A stretch of DNA of 64,000 nt from Xanthomonas bonasiae (GCF_017163705.1 NZ_JAFIWB010000001.1:588139-652138), one strand, 5' to 3'. Counted from the first letter of the stretch, positions 31,601 through 39,755 are shown. Made by a program: numbers and translations. The notes: generated by a model not told the origin, from the sequence alone.

Positions 31601-32254
31601 CACCGGCGCTGCGTGCCGCGTGCGGGACTCGGGACCCGGCAGGCCGGACTGCCATTGCTTGCGCAGCAGGGCCAGTTCGGACTCGGAGAACGCGCCATCC
31701 TCGAGCGCCGACAACACCTTGCCGATGCCGATCTCGTCGTCGATGCTCGGAAGCGGGACGCCGGCCTGTTCCGGGTCCCGAGTCCCGGGTCCCGAGTCCC
31801 GCGCACGCGAAGCGCGCGCCACCACGTCCTCGATCATCTCCACCAGACCCATCTTCATGCCGTCGTTGGGGTGGTAGATGCGCTCCACGCCGTAGGCCTG
31901 CAGCTCGGCGATCTCCTCCGGGGTGATGGTGCCGCCACCGCCGCCGAACACCCGCACATGGCCGGCGCCGCGTTCGCGCAGCATGTCCACCATGTACTTG
32001 AAATACTCGACATGGCCGCCCTGGTAGGAGGACAGCGCGATCGCGTCGGCGTCCTCCTGCAAGGCCGCGCGCACCACGTCCTCGACGCTGCGGTTGTGGC
32101 CGAGATGGATCACCTCCGCGCCCTGCGCCTGGATCAGCCGGCGCATGATGTTGATCGCCGCATCGTGGCCGTCGAACAGGCTGGCAGCGGTGACGAAGCG
32201 CAGCGGGCTGGTATCGGCTTGCGGCAGCGGCACGCGGGACGCGGGAATGCTCAT
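28610..32254 (-). CDS. icmF: Fused isobutyryl-CoA mutase IcmF
   Basis: A 1214-residue fusion that interconverts isobutyryl-CoA and n-butyryl-CoA with coenzyme B12. Order of domains: B12-binding Rossmann domain (about 10-148) with DGHDAAI, where His is the lower cobalt ligand, and SSYQGGHVEYFKYM; a MeaB-like GTPase chaperone (P-loop GLTGTGGAGKSS near 218-229, with a VETAGIGQSDSE switch); and the large TIM-barrel mutase domain (about 530-1200), with SISGYHIAEAGANP and RNFYSVSI. All parts look intact. The linker between the B12 and GTPase domains holds two short gggactcggg repeat insertions. The start was placed at MSIPASRVPLPQ; the open frame upstream shows no family likeness. Confidence 0.93.
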   Translation of the reverse strand: MSIPASRVPLPQADTSPLRFVTAASLFDGHDAAINIMRRLIQAQGAEVIHLGHNRSVEDVVRAALQEDADAIALSSYQGGHVEYFKYMVDMLRERGAGHVRVFGGGGGTITPEEIAELQAYGVERIYHPNDGMKMGLVEMIEDVVARASRARDSGPGTRDPEQAGVPLPSIDDEIGIGKVLSALEDGAFSESELALLRKQWQSGLPGPESRTRHAAPVLGLTGTGGAGKSSVTDELLNRFLAGFPQMRIAVVSVDPSRRRTGGALLGDRIRMNALRSPRVYMRSMATRRQHAATNRVLKDCIAFLKGIGYDLVIVETAGIGQSDSEIVDLVDFPVYVMTSDYGAPSQLEKIDMLDFAELVVLNKYDRRGAEDALRDVRKQWRRNRVAFQLEDEAVPVYPTIASQFNDPGISWMFVNLCRLLRAKLGLEASDPGAETSSAARHAAASPHCDFRPQLDTTLKEPRATVLIPGARVRYLAEIAEQGRALNAGIERQAEAADRAQSFWQSLHELQDPQLPKQLDLYAVEELQPPARSADAPAMAGAAVDATLLLLRQRYNDALQALSSESLKLLREWPQRLKSITDEVTEYEVRGKAIRVENYRQSLSHQPIPKIAAPRYRSWGELLRFLGKENLPGSYPYTGGVYPYRRAGEDPIRMFAGEGTPERTNRRFHYLSVGQPAARLSTAFDSVTLYGEDPAPRPDIYGKIGNSGVNIPTLDDMKKLYSGFDLCAPTTSVSMTINGPAPMILAMFMNTAIDQQVEKYLKADAQRWAQAEQTLAQLFEGRQRPRYHGDLPPTNDGLGLALLGVSGDQLVDAQTYAQIKAQTLSSVRGTVQADILKEDQAQNTCIFSTEFALRMMGDIQQYFVEQKVRNFYSVSISGYHIAEAGANPISQLAFTLSNGFTIVEYYLARGMRIDDFAPNLSFFFSNGMDPEYTAIGRVARRIWARAMRERYGGNERSQMMKYHIQTSGRSLHAQEIQFNDIRTTLQALYALFDNCNSLHTNAYDEAITTPTEESVRRAVAIQMIINKELGLNFCENPWQGSFIVEQLTDLVEEAVYKEFEAISERGGVLGAMDTMYQRGKIQEESLYYEHKKHDGSLPLVGVNTFLPKQHAGETATQIELIRSTEEEKGQQIANVRDWQQRRNGIAPAQPLQAEPAEAAAAPAPGDAAGLGYLQRAARERRNVFAALMQAVKTHSLGQISHALYEVGGEYRRNM
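31605..31815 (-). repeat. Mosaic gggactcggg repeats inside icmF
   Basis: Two copies of the intergenic gggactcgggaccc unit lie in frame in the IcmF linker: 31773-31802 (read as ARDSGPGTRDPEQAG) and 31620-31645 (read as GPESRTRHAA). They match the tandem array at 63917-64000 and flank the short helix between the B12 and GTPase domains. Confidence 0.75.
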
Positions 32255-32483
32255 CGAGAAGACATCGGCAAGAGAATGCGGCAATTCTAGGCGCGCAGCG
32301 CAGCGTGGGCAGGTTGCGCTGCAACATGCGGCGACCCGCGCGCTGGCGGCGAGCGCGCCGCCGGACGCCACGGCGAACGTAGCTATCCGGGACATGAATG
32401 CGGCAGCTCGGCGCGTCAACAGCGGCGGCGCCTGCCGCGTTTGCGTTGACGTCGGCACACCGCCGATGTCCCTGGAGAATCGC

Positions 32484-32801
32484 ATGTCCCTTCGTCCTTT
32501 GTTGCTGGCCTCCCTGCTCGGCAGCGCGCTCGCCGGCGGCATGCTGGCCGCGCCCGCGCAGGCGCGCCCGGTGGTGGAACTGTCGGTGCAGACCGCGCCG
32601 CCGCCGCCGCGGTTCGAACGTGTGGTGGTGCGCCCGGGCTATGTCTGGGCGCCGGGCTACTGGCATTGGAACGGCCGCCGCCATGTCTGGGTCGCCGGCC
32701 GCTACGTGGTCGCACGCCCGGGCTATGTCTATGTCGGCCCACGCTGGGAGCATCGCGGCCCGGCCTACCGCTTCCACGACGGCTATTGGGTACATCGCTA
32801 G
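32484..32801 (+). CDS. Exported WXXGXW-repeat (YXWXPGY) protein
   Basis: A 105-residue exported protein with signal peptide (about 1-27, ending AQA). The mature part is made of aromatic repeats of the BcpO/YXWXPGY type: GYVWAPGYWHWNGRRHVWVAGRY, split by VVARPGYVYVGPRW and ending FHDGYWVHR. This family is widespread in Proteobacteria, probably forms a small beta structure in the periplasm or outer membrane, and has no established function. The start at 32484 follows ctggag at eight bases; an ATG six codons upstream lacks a site. It is divergent from icmF. Confidence 0.8.
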   Translation: MSLRPLLLASLLGSALAGGMLAAPAQARPVVELSVQTAPPPPRFERVVVRPGYVWAPGYWHWNGRRHVWVAGRYVVARPGYVYVGPRWEHRGPAYRFHDGYWVHR

Positions 32802-33072
32802 GCCACGGCGTGGCGGCGCGGCCATGTTCCCGCCGCCACGATGCTGCGCGGCGTCGTGACCGTCTTCATCGCGCTTTGCGATAGTGCGCGAACCACGGCA
32901 CCCGCCGGTTCCCGAGAGAACGCATGTTCAGGCCTTCGCTGTCGCGTGCGTTCCTGCCGTTGTCGCCGGCCCCTGCCGTGCGTGGCGCCTGCGGGGTGCG
33001 CGATCCGTCGCGCACTGCAGGCCATCGCCTGCCCGGCCTGATTCGGCACTCGCTGCGTACCGGATCCTAGCG

Positions 33073-33627
33073 ATGCCGTCGCGCGTCCCGCCAGGCACCT
33101 ACGCGATCGCCATCACCGTGCTGGCGGTGGCGATCGCCAGCGTCGCCGCATGGCGCGAACGCCCCACCGACGCGGCCTCGCACCGTGGACTCGGCGATGC
33201 CATCGACGCCACGGCGAAGACGGTCGCGGCGCGCAAACGCACCGCCATGCCCGTCGCCAGCGCGCCGGCCGCGCCGAGCGCCACCCCGACCAGCGACGCA
33301 CCCCGCTTCGACCAGCAAGGCCGGCTGCTGCCGGATCCGGCATTGCGGCACTACCTGGATCGCTATCTGACGGCCGTGGATGCACAGGCCGTGGCGACGC
33401 AGCGCCAGGACCTGGAGCGCGACCTGGCCGCGATGCCCGCCGCGCAGGCGGGTCAGATCCTTGCCTGGTTCGATCGCTACGCCGCCTATCTGCAGGCCGA
33501 AGCGGCAGGCGCGCGGCGCGGCGCCGACCCGCAGCAGCAGGCGCGGCAGGCGCGTGCACTGCGCGAACGCCTGCTCGGACCGCAAGCAGCCAGCGCGCTC
33601 TTTGCCGACGAGACCGCCACGCGCTGA
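33073..33627 (+). CDS. Short lipase-chaperone-like (Lif) membrane protein
   Basis: A 184-residue protein with one N-terminal membrane segment (YAIAITVLAVAIASVAAW) and an Ala/Pro/Thr-rich linker. The domain that follows resembles the first part of lipase-specific foldases: RFDQQGRLLPDPALRHYLDRYLTA, ILAWFDRYAAYLQ and RERLLGPQAASALFADE. Usual foldases (LifO, Lif) are about 340 residues; this one stops where the second mini-domain should continue. There is no lipase gene beside it. It may be a C-terminally truncated chaperone or a compact relative. The start at 33073 is the Met preceding the membrane segment; no strong ribosome site is seen. Confidence 0.6.
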   Translation: MPSRVPPGTYAIAITVLAVAIASVAAWRERPTDAASHRGLGDAIDATAKTVAARKRTAMPVASAPAAPSATPTSDAPRFDQQGRLLPDPALRHYLDRYLTAVDAQAVATQRQDLERDLAAMPAAQAGQILAWFDRYAAYLQAEAAGARRGADPQQQARQARALRERLLGPQAASALFADETATR

Positions 33628-33775
33628 ACGGAACAGCGATCGGCGCCGTGAGCCAAAGGCACCCTCCGCACCGCGCCTGGACACCGTCCGAGCGTCGCAA
33701 ACGGTACCGAGATGCCTATGCCGCACGGGTCTGCACGGAGCTGCCGGAGACTGCACGGCCCGCAGGGAATTGCTT

Positions 33776-33781
33776 TAAAAT
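33776..33781 (+). promoter_or_regulatory. Possible -10 element of the leucine-type dehydrogenase gene
   Basis: TAAAAT in otherwise G+C-rich DNA, 122 bases before the start codon. No good -35 hexamer is found at 16-18 bases. If used, transcription would begin near 33788, directly at the base of the following hairpin. Confidence 0.35.
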
Positions 33782-33789
33782 GCGCTCAT

Positions 33790-33835
33790 CGCGACGATCA
33801 GGACCCGTTCCGGAACCCGTCGCGTTTTTCGTTTT
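33790..33835 (+). terminator. Terminator-like hairpin in the dehydrogenase leader
   Basis: A perfect 7-base outer stem (cgcgacg / cgtcgcg) with an inner gttccggaac palindrome, followed by tttttcgtttt. It is 163 bases after the lipase-chaperone-like stop and 68 bases before the dehydrogenase start. It may terminate the upstream gene, or act as an attenuator if transcription starts just ahead of it. Confidence 0.55.
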
Positions 33836-33902
33836 GCGCACCCTCACTAGGCAAGTTCCTGGAACCAAGGTGTCCTACACCTGCAACGCCAGCGGAGCCC
33901 CC

Positions 33903-35003
33903 ATGCTTTTCGAAACGCTAGCCACCACCGGCCACGAACAAGTCGTCTTCTGCCACAACCGCGACGTGGGCCTGCAGGCGATCATCGCCATCCACAACAC
34001 CGTGCTCGGCCCCGCGCTGGGCGGCGTGCGCATGCGCCCCTATCCCAACACCGAGGCCGCGCTGCACGATGCGCTGCGGCTCAGCCGCACGATGACCTAC
34101 AAGAACGCGCTGGCCGGGCTGAACATCGGCGGCGGCAAGGCGGTGATCATCGGCGATCCCAAGGCAGACAAGTCCGAGGCGCTGTTCCGCGCGTTCGGCC
34201 GCTACGTGGATTCGCTGGGCGGGCGCTACATCACCGCCGAGGACGTCGGCACCGACGTCAACGACATGGAACAGATCTACCTGGAGACCGAGTACGTCAC
34301 CGGCGTGCACCAGGTGCACGGCGGCTCCGGCGATCCGGCCCCGTTCACCGCCTATGGCGCGCTGCAGGCGCTGATGGCGTCGCTGCAGCGCAAGCTCGGC
34401 CACGAGGAGATCGGCAAGGCCAGCATCGCCGTGCAGGGCCTTGGCCACATCGGCATGGAGCTGGTGAAGCTGCTGAAGGAGCGCGGCGCCAAGCTGTACG
34501 TCACCGACCTGGACCAGGCGCTGGTCGAGCGCGCGGTCGCCGAATACGGTGCAGAAGCGGTCAAGCCGGACGAGATCTACGACGTGGCCGCCGACGTGCT
34601 GGCGCCGTGCGCGCTGGAAAGCGCGATCGACGAGGCCACCCTGCCGCGGCTGAAGGCGAAGATCATCTGCGGCACCGCCAACAACCAGCTGGCCAACGCC
34701 GCAGTGGGCGAAGAACTGCACCGCCGCGGCATCCTCTATGCCCCGGACTATGCGGTCAACGCCGGCGGGGTGATGAACGTGTCGCTGGAGATCGACGGCT
34801 ACAACCGCGAGCGCGCGATGCGCCTGATCCGCAGCCTGTACCACAACCTCGGCAAGATCTTCGACCTGTCCGAGCGCGACAACATCCCGCCGCAGCAGGC
34901 CGCCGATCGCATCGCCGAAGCGCGCATGCACGCCATCGGCAAGCTCAAGCTGCCGCTGGGCCGCACCGCCCCGCGCTCGATGGGACATCTGCGCGGCGAG
35001 TAG
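33903..35003 (+). CDS. Leucine/phenylalanine/valine-type NAD-dependent amino-acid dehydrogenase
   Basis: A 366-residue Glu/Leu/Phe/Val dehydrogenase that oxidatively deaminates branched-chain amino acids to 2-oxo acids. The N-terminal substrate domain carries LGPALGGVRM, Lys67 (TYKNALAGLN) and the catalytic Lys79 (GGGKAVI). The Rossmann domain has GLGHIG near 178-183, then CALESAID, GTANNQL and YAPDYAVNAGGVMNV. The length fits leucine dehydrogenase. With IcmF nearby, valine-derived isobutyryl-CoA metabolism or odd- and branched-chain fatty-acid supply is plausible, but the two are not co-transcribed. The start was chosen as the ATG giving the conserved MLFETL opening. Confidence 0.9.
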   Translation: MLFETLATTGHEQVVFCHNRDVGLQAIIAIHNTVLGPALGGVRMRPYPNTEAALHDALRLSRTMTYKNALAGLNIGGGKAVIIGDPKADKSEALFRAFGRYVDSLGGRYITAEDVGTDVNDMEQIYLETEYVTGVHQVHGGSGDPAPFTAYGALQALMASLQRKLGHEEIGKASIAVQGLGHIGMELVKLLKERGAKLYVTDLDQALVERAVAEYGAEAVKPDEIYDVAADVLAPCALESAIDEATLPRLKAKIICGTANNQLANAAVGEELHRRGILYAPDYAVNAGGVMNVSLEIDGYNRERAMRLIRSLYHNLGKIFDLSERDNIPPQQAADRIAEARMHAIGKLKLPLGRTAPRSMGHLRGE

Positions 35004-35019
35004 GCGAGCCGGCAGCAGG

Positions 35020-35410
35020 ACCTCCCGACGCGCAGCGCGTCGGGACTGCAGTCCCTCCCACGAGAGCCGGCACGCCATCGGCAGGCAATATGACTTCCGT
35101 AGGAGCGGCTTCAGCCGCGACGAACGAAGCCCCGAACCTGCCGCAATCCATACGCATCGGGGCCGAAATCCCTCCGACCATAAGCCGGCACGGCATCGCC
35201 GGACCGGGCGCCCCTGTAGGAGCGACTTCAGTCGCGACAAAGCGAAGACTGGAAACCTGACGCCGCCCCGGCGCGTCGGGGACCGAAGCATCCTCCGCGA
35301 ATCAAGCGCGACTGCCTCGACCGCACTGCATCGGCACCCCAGCCGACGATAAGCCGGCACCGCATCGCCGGACCGGGCGCCCCTGTAGGAGCGACTTCAG
35401 TCGCGACAAG
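35020..35410. repeat. Cluster of GTAG-type REP elements
   Basis: A 498-base gene-free spacer (35004-35501) filled with repeats. A cccgacgcg-cag-cgcgtcggg hairpin (35024-35044) is followed by three copies of the GTAG palindrome gtaggagcggcttcagccgc (35099-35121, 35216-35238 and 35385-35407; the last two have gactt/agtc variants). The last two sit in direct repeats of about 70-100 bases beginning taagccggca, offset by 169 bases. Related palindromes occur at 54869-54932 and 63001-63023. The elements match the GTAG REP family of Stenotrophomonas and Xanthomonas. Confidence 0.85.
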
Positions 35411-35501
35411 CGCGAAGAGGGAAACCCGACGCCGCCTCGGCGCGTCGATGCCGAAGCTTCCTCTGCGAATCAAGCGCGGGCCATGCCAGGCCCGCACCGC
35501 A

Positions 35502-38342
35502 TCAGAACCCCAACCGATACCGCAGCGACATCGCATGATCGTCGCCGCGCGGGCCGAAGCGCCGGTCGTAGCCGATGCCCAGCGCGCTGCTGCCCCAGCG
35601 CCGGTCCAGGCTCGCGCCGAACAGTCCGCCCGAACGCGCCGGCTGCAGATCCACCAGCGGCGCCCAGGCGTCCACGCCGACGAAACTGGCCTGGCGCTGC
35701 AAGCCTTGCGCGGCCAGAGTCTGCTGCCATTCGGCATAGCCCTGCAGCGACCAGCCGCGCCCGCCGTAGCCGGCACGCAGGCCGGCCAACGCCTGGCTGC
35801 GCGAAGAGGACGCGGCCGCGGCCATCAGCCCGAAGCCGTCGCCGCCCTGCTCGCGGAAGCCGTCGCTGTCGATGCGGCTGTAGTCGGCGCCGGCATACGG
35901 GGTCAGCGACGCCTTGCCGCGCCCGAAGCGGTAGCCGACTTCGACGCTGCTGGACAGGAAGCGTCCGGCGTAGCGGCTGGACGCATCGGCGACGCTGTCG
36001 CCGAGCAGCAGGCTGCGGTCGAGCTGGCGCCGGTACTGCCCGGTGCCCAGCTGCGCCAGCGCGTAGGCATTGCCGGCGACCGCGCCGAGATAGGCCTGGC
36101 CCTGCACCTGGCGGTCGCGGCTGTGGTCCAGGCCGCCGTCACCGCCGCCGTCGGCGCGGCTCTCGCCGAAAGCGAAACCGGCCACGCCGTGCTCGCCCAG
36201 GCGCAGGTCCTGGCCCATCATCCAGCCGTCGAGCTGGAACTGGCTGCCGGCGAAGCTGCCCTGCCCGGTCTCGCCCAGGCGCTGGCTCCACGCGCCGATC
36301 GCGCGCGGTTGCGCGACCAGGCTGTCGAAACGGCCGGACAGCGCGCGCCGCTGCAAGTCGATGCTGTCGAAGGTCATCGCGGTGGCCGCCGCATGCGCTT
36401 CGCCGGACAGGCTGCGCAGCGTCGCCGCCGCGGCGGCCGCGCTCGGCGATTGCTGCACCGCGCCGGCCGCCTTCAGCAGCGACGCATCGACCGTCGCCGG
36501 ATCGCGGCCCAGTTGCGCATCCAGTTGCGCGAACGCCGCGTCCACGCGCGTGGCGGAGGCGAGCGTGGCGGCGGTGATGCTACCGAAACTCGCCGCCGCG
36601 GCGGTGACGCTCAGCGCCTGCACGGTGATCGAAGCGCTGGTGCTGTCGTAGGCGAGCGACGAGGTCAGGAACACGTTCGACGGCGTGGTCACCGAGGCGA
36701 ACGTGCCGCTCAGTCCGCCGCTGGTCTCGAGCACCTTGTAGGCGGTGTTGTTGACCACGTAGTCGCGCTTGCCGAGCACGTACAGCGCGCCGCCCTGCAG
36801 CGTCGCGGTACCGGTCACCGAGAGCTTGTCGCCGACCAGCAAGGCCAGCCGGCCGTTGCTGTCCTGCACGTAGTTGCCGCTCAGGCTCAGCGCCGCGGCA
36901 CCGACCTGGAAGGTGCCGGAATTGCTGACGTTGCCGCGCAGCGGCCCGGTGCCGATGAAGGTGGCGCCATTGCTGATCGCCACGTTGGAGCCGCCCAGGC
37001 TGGCCGCGCTGAGCGTGCCGGCCTGCACCTGGGTCGTGCCGCTGTAGCTGTTCTGGGTGCCGCTCAGGGTCAAGGTGCCGCTGCCCTGCTTGATCAGGCC
37101 GCCGCTGCCGGCGATGTCGTTGGCCCAGGTCGAGCTGCCGCTGAAGGACACGCTGACGTCGCCCCAGTCGAACCTGGCCGGCCCCAGCACCGCCTTGCCG
37201 ACGTTGAGCAGGCCGTAGCCGAAGGTGGCGTCCACGCCGGGCGTGCCCAGGTCGGTGGCGGTGCCGAGCAGGGTCTGCCGCAGCAGATCGTTGCTGAAGT
37301 AGGGAAACGCCTGCCACACCAGCGCCGCGGCACCGGAGACCAATGGCGCAGCGAACGACGTGCCGCTGCCGTAGTAGTAGTCCGGGTTGGCGGTGGCGGT
37401 GGTCGCCTTGGGATCGACGAACACTTCCGTGCCCGGCGCCACCAGGCAGTAATGCATGGCCACGCCGCAGGCGTTGGAATACGACTCCAGCTTGCTGCCG
37501 GTGCTCGCGTCCACCGCGGCCACCACCAGCCAGCCGCGTTCCAGGTCCGCCGCAGGACGGCTGCCGCCGGGGCCGGGCTGGCTGGGCAGCGCGGCGACGT
37601 CCGACGGATCGGCCTTGGCTTCGTTGCCCGCGGCGAACACCACCAGCCCGCCATTGCTCAGCACGAACGGGCGATATTCGTCGGCGATGGCGTTGGTCGC
37701 GGTCGGGTCGGTCCAGTAGATGCCGCCCCAGGAATTGTTCATCACCTTGACCCCGGCGTTGATCAGGTCCTGGTGGACGGAGGCCAGGCCCAGCGCGCCG
37801 CTGGTCTGGTTGCCCTCGCCGCTGCCGTCGTCGTCGGGCGAGGTGTCGCTGATGATGCGCGCCGACACGATCTGCACGCCGGGCGCGATGCCGCCGGGCC
37901 ACGCGCCCACCGCCTTGCCCGCGGCCAGCTGCGCGACCGTGGTGCCGTGGCCGTCGACATCGTCGACGTTGACGTTGTTCTTGGCCGGATCGACGTAGAT
38001 CAGGTTGGACACCACGCGTCCGGCCAGCGCCGGGTGGTTGCGGTTCACGCCGGTGTCGACCACGCCGATGCGGTAGCCGCTGCCGTCGTAGCCGGCGTTG
38101 TGCGCGGCCAGCGTATTGGTCAGCGCCAGATGCGCGTCGAACGCCGGCTGCGGCGGTGGCGGCGAGGTCGGCGGCGAGGTGGGGGGAGAGGTCGGCGGCG
38201 GCGGTGGCGGCGGTGAGGTGGGCGGCGGCGAGGTCGGCGGCGGATCGCTGCGGGTCAGCCCGCCCCCGCCGCCACCGCCGCAGGAGGTCAACGCCACCGC
38301 CAGTGCGGTCGCCAGCAGCGACCGGGCCATCAACTTGCGCAT
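35502..38342 (-). CDS. S8 subtilisin-like autotransporter with lipobox
   Basis: A 946-residue autotransporter protease. N-terminus: lipoprotein-type signal with VALTSC (Cys21), a Gly run and a Pro/Thr/Ser spacer of PPTS repeats (about 30-66). The subtilase domain has Asp96 (VVDTGV), His132 (DGHGTTVAQ) and Ser near 329 (GTSFAAPLVSG). A passenger with autotransporter beta-helix repeats (about 415-570, GTLTLSGTQNSYSGTTQVQAGTL-type) follows, and a C-terminal 12-strand barrel (about 680-946) ends in the typical aromatic RYRLGF. It is probably anchored in or displayed on the outer membrane and acts on host or extracellular proteins. A second Met at residue 5 is an alternative start. Confidence 0.92.
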   Translation of the reverse strand: MRKLMARSLLATALAVALTSCGGGGGGGLTRSDPPPTSPPPTSPPPPPPPTSPPTSPPTSPPPPQPAFDAHLALTNTLAAHNAGYDGSGYRIGVVDTGVNRNHPALAGRVVSNLIYVDPAKNNVNVDDVDGHGTTVAQLAAGKAVGAWPGGIAPGVQIVSARIISDTSPDDDGSGEGNQTSGALGLASVHQDLINAGVKVMNNSWGGIYWTDPTATNAIADEYRPFVLSNGGLVVFAAGNEAKADPSDVAALPSQPGPGGSRPAADLERGWLVVAAVDASTGSKLESYSNACGVAMHYCLVAPGTEVFVDPKATTATANPDYYYGSGTSFAAPLVSGAAALVWQAFPYFSNDLLRQTLLGTATDLGTPGVDATFGYGLLNVGKAVLGPARFDWGDVSVSFSGSSTWANDIAGSGGLIKQGSGTLTLSGTQNSYSGTTQVQAGTLSAASLGGSNVAISNGATFIGTGPLRGNVSNSGTFQVGAAALSLSGNYVQDSNGRLALLVGDKLSVTGTATLQGGALYVLGKRDYVVNNTAYKVLETSGGLSGTFASVTTPSNVFLTSSLAYDSTSASITVQALSVTAAAASFGSITAATLASATRVDAAFAQLDAQLGRDPATVDASLLKAAGAVQQSPSAAAAAATLRSLSGEAHAAATAMTFDSIDLQRRALSGRFDSLVAQPRAIGAWSQRLGETGQGSFAGSQFQLDGWMMGQDLRLGEHGVAGFAFGESRADGGGDGGLDHSRDRQVQGQAYLGAVAGNAYALAQLGTGQYRRQLDRSLLLGDSVADASSRYAGRFLSSSVEVGYRFGRGKASLTPYAGADYSRIDSDGFREQGGDGFGLMAAAASSSRSQALAGLRAGYGGRGWSLQGYAEWQQTLAAQGLQRQASFVGVDAWAPLVDLQPARSGGLFGASLDRRWGSSALGIGYDRRFGPRGDDHAMSLRYRLGF

Positions 38343-38537
38343 GCTCTCTCTCCGAAGATAAGCGCGCCGGCCAAGTCGACCGGCAACACTGCGTTAGCGG
38401 CCGCAAACGGGCGACCTGAATCGACACGAATCTACACCGGAATTCCACCCCCGCCACCATCCCCGCCCGCGCACCGCGATTGGCAGGAGCGGCGCCGAGG
38501 CAGATAATCGGCGACTAATCTTTCGTAAGGGTTTGCC

Positions 38538-39713
38538 ATGACCGAGATCGTCATCGCCGCGGCCAAGCGCACCGCCATCGGCGCCTTCCTGGGCCAGTTC
38601 AACGGCGTGCCCACGCCGGAACTCGGCGCCGCGGCCATCCGCGCCGCGCTGGAGCAGTCCGGCATCCCCGCCGCCGACGTGTCGGAGGTGATCATGGGCT
38701 GCGTGCTGCCGGCCAACCTCGGCCAGGCGCCGGCGCGCCAGGCCGCGCGCGCCGCCGGCGTGCCCGACGCCACCGGCGCCACCACGATCAACAAGGTCTG
38801 CGGTTCGGGCATGAAGGCGATCATGCTCGGCCACGACCTGATCAAGGCCGGCTCGGCCAGCATCGTCGTCGCCGGCGGCATGGAATCGATGAGCAACGCG
38901 CCGCACCTGCTGCCGAATTCGCGCACCGGCAACCGCTACGGCAACTTCCAGGCGGTCGATCACATGGCCTGGGACGGCCTGACCAACCCCGACGACGGCC
39001 AGGCCATGGGCGTGTTCGGCGAGGCCACCGCGGAGAAGTTCGGCTTCAGCCGCCAGGACCAGGACGCGTACGCGATCGAGTCGGTGACGCGCGCGCAGGC
39101 CGCGCAGCGCGATGGCGCCTTCGACGCGGAAATCGTGCCGGTGCGCGTGGCCACCCGCAAGGGCGAGGCGGTGTTCGCCAGCGACGAGCAGCCGGGCAAG
39201 TCCGACATCGCCAAGATCCCCACGCTGAAACCGGCGTTCAAGAAGGACGGCACGGTCACCGCCGCCAGTTCCTCCAGCATCTCCGATGGCGCCGCCGCCA
39301 CGGTGCTGCTCAGCGCCGACGACGCGGCCCGCCGCGGCGTCGTGCCGCTGGCGCGGATCGTCGGCCACGCGACGTTCTCGCAGGCGCCGGAATGGTTCAC
39401 CACCGCCCCGGTCGGCGCGATCAGGAAGCTGCTCGAGCAGGTCGGCTGGAGCCTGGACCAGGTCGACCTGTTCGAAATCAACGAAGCGTTTGCGGTGGTG
39501 CCGATGGTGCCGATCAAGGAACTGGGGCTGGACCCGGCCAAGGTCAACGTCAACGGCGGCGCCTGCGCGCTCGGCCATCCGATCGGCGCATCCGGCGCGC
39601 GGCTGGTGGTGACATTGCTAAACGCGTTGCGCACCCGCGGCGGACGCCGCGGAATCGCCACCCTGTGCATCGGTGGCGGCGAGGCGACAGCGGTCGCCAT
39701 CGAATTGATTTGA
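38538..39713 (+). CDS. Acetyl-CoA C-acetyltransferase (biosynthetic-type thiolase)
   Basis: A 391-residue thiolase that condenses or cleaves acetoacetyl-CoA. The catalytic residues are Cys88 (NKVCGSGMKA), His347 (CALGHPIGASG) and Cys377 (LCIGGGEA), with NEAFAVVP conserved. The length and GMESMSNAPHLL motif fit the AtoB/PhaA/type II group. It works in the cytoplasm, in ketone-body-like metabolism or at the start of short-chain acyl metabolism. No phaB or phaC is adjacent. The start follows cgtaagg; the gene is divergent from the autotransporter and closely followed by a promoter-like sequence for the next gene. Confidence 0.93.
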   Translation: MTEIVIAAAKRTAIGAFLGQFNGVPTPELGAAAIRAALEQSGIPAADVSEVIMGCVLPANLGQAPARQAARAAGVPDATGATTINKVCGSGMKAIMLGHDLIKAGSASIVVAGGMESMSNAPHLLPNSRTGNRYGNFQAVDHMAWDGLTNPDDGQAMGVFGEATAEKFGFSRQDQDAYAIESVTRAQAAQRDGAFDAEIVPVRVATRKGEAVFASDEQPGKSDIAKIPTLKPAFKKDGTVTAASSSSISDGAAATVLLSADDAARRGVVPLARIVGHATFSQAPEWFTTAPVGAIRKLLEQVGWSLDQVDLFEINEAFAVVPMVPIKELGLDPAKVNVNGGACALGHPIGASGARLVVTLLNALRTRGGRRGIATLCIGGGEATAVAIELI

Positions 39714-39755
39714 TTGGGATTAACCCTTAAAACACAAAAATGAATGCGCGTGCGC

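Noticed and set aside
27440..32290. Plus-strand open frame of over 1600 codons opposite icmF
   Set aside because: High G+C shadow frame; low-complexity composition, no recognisable motif, and IcmF on the other strand is complete.
35020..35410. Possible CRISPR or IS remnant in the repeat cluster
   Set aside because: Repeats are palindromic REP elements with unequal spacing and no transposase sequence or unique spacers.
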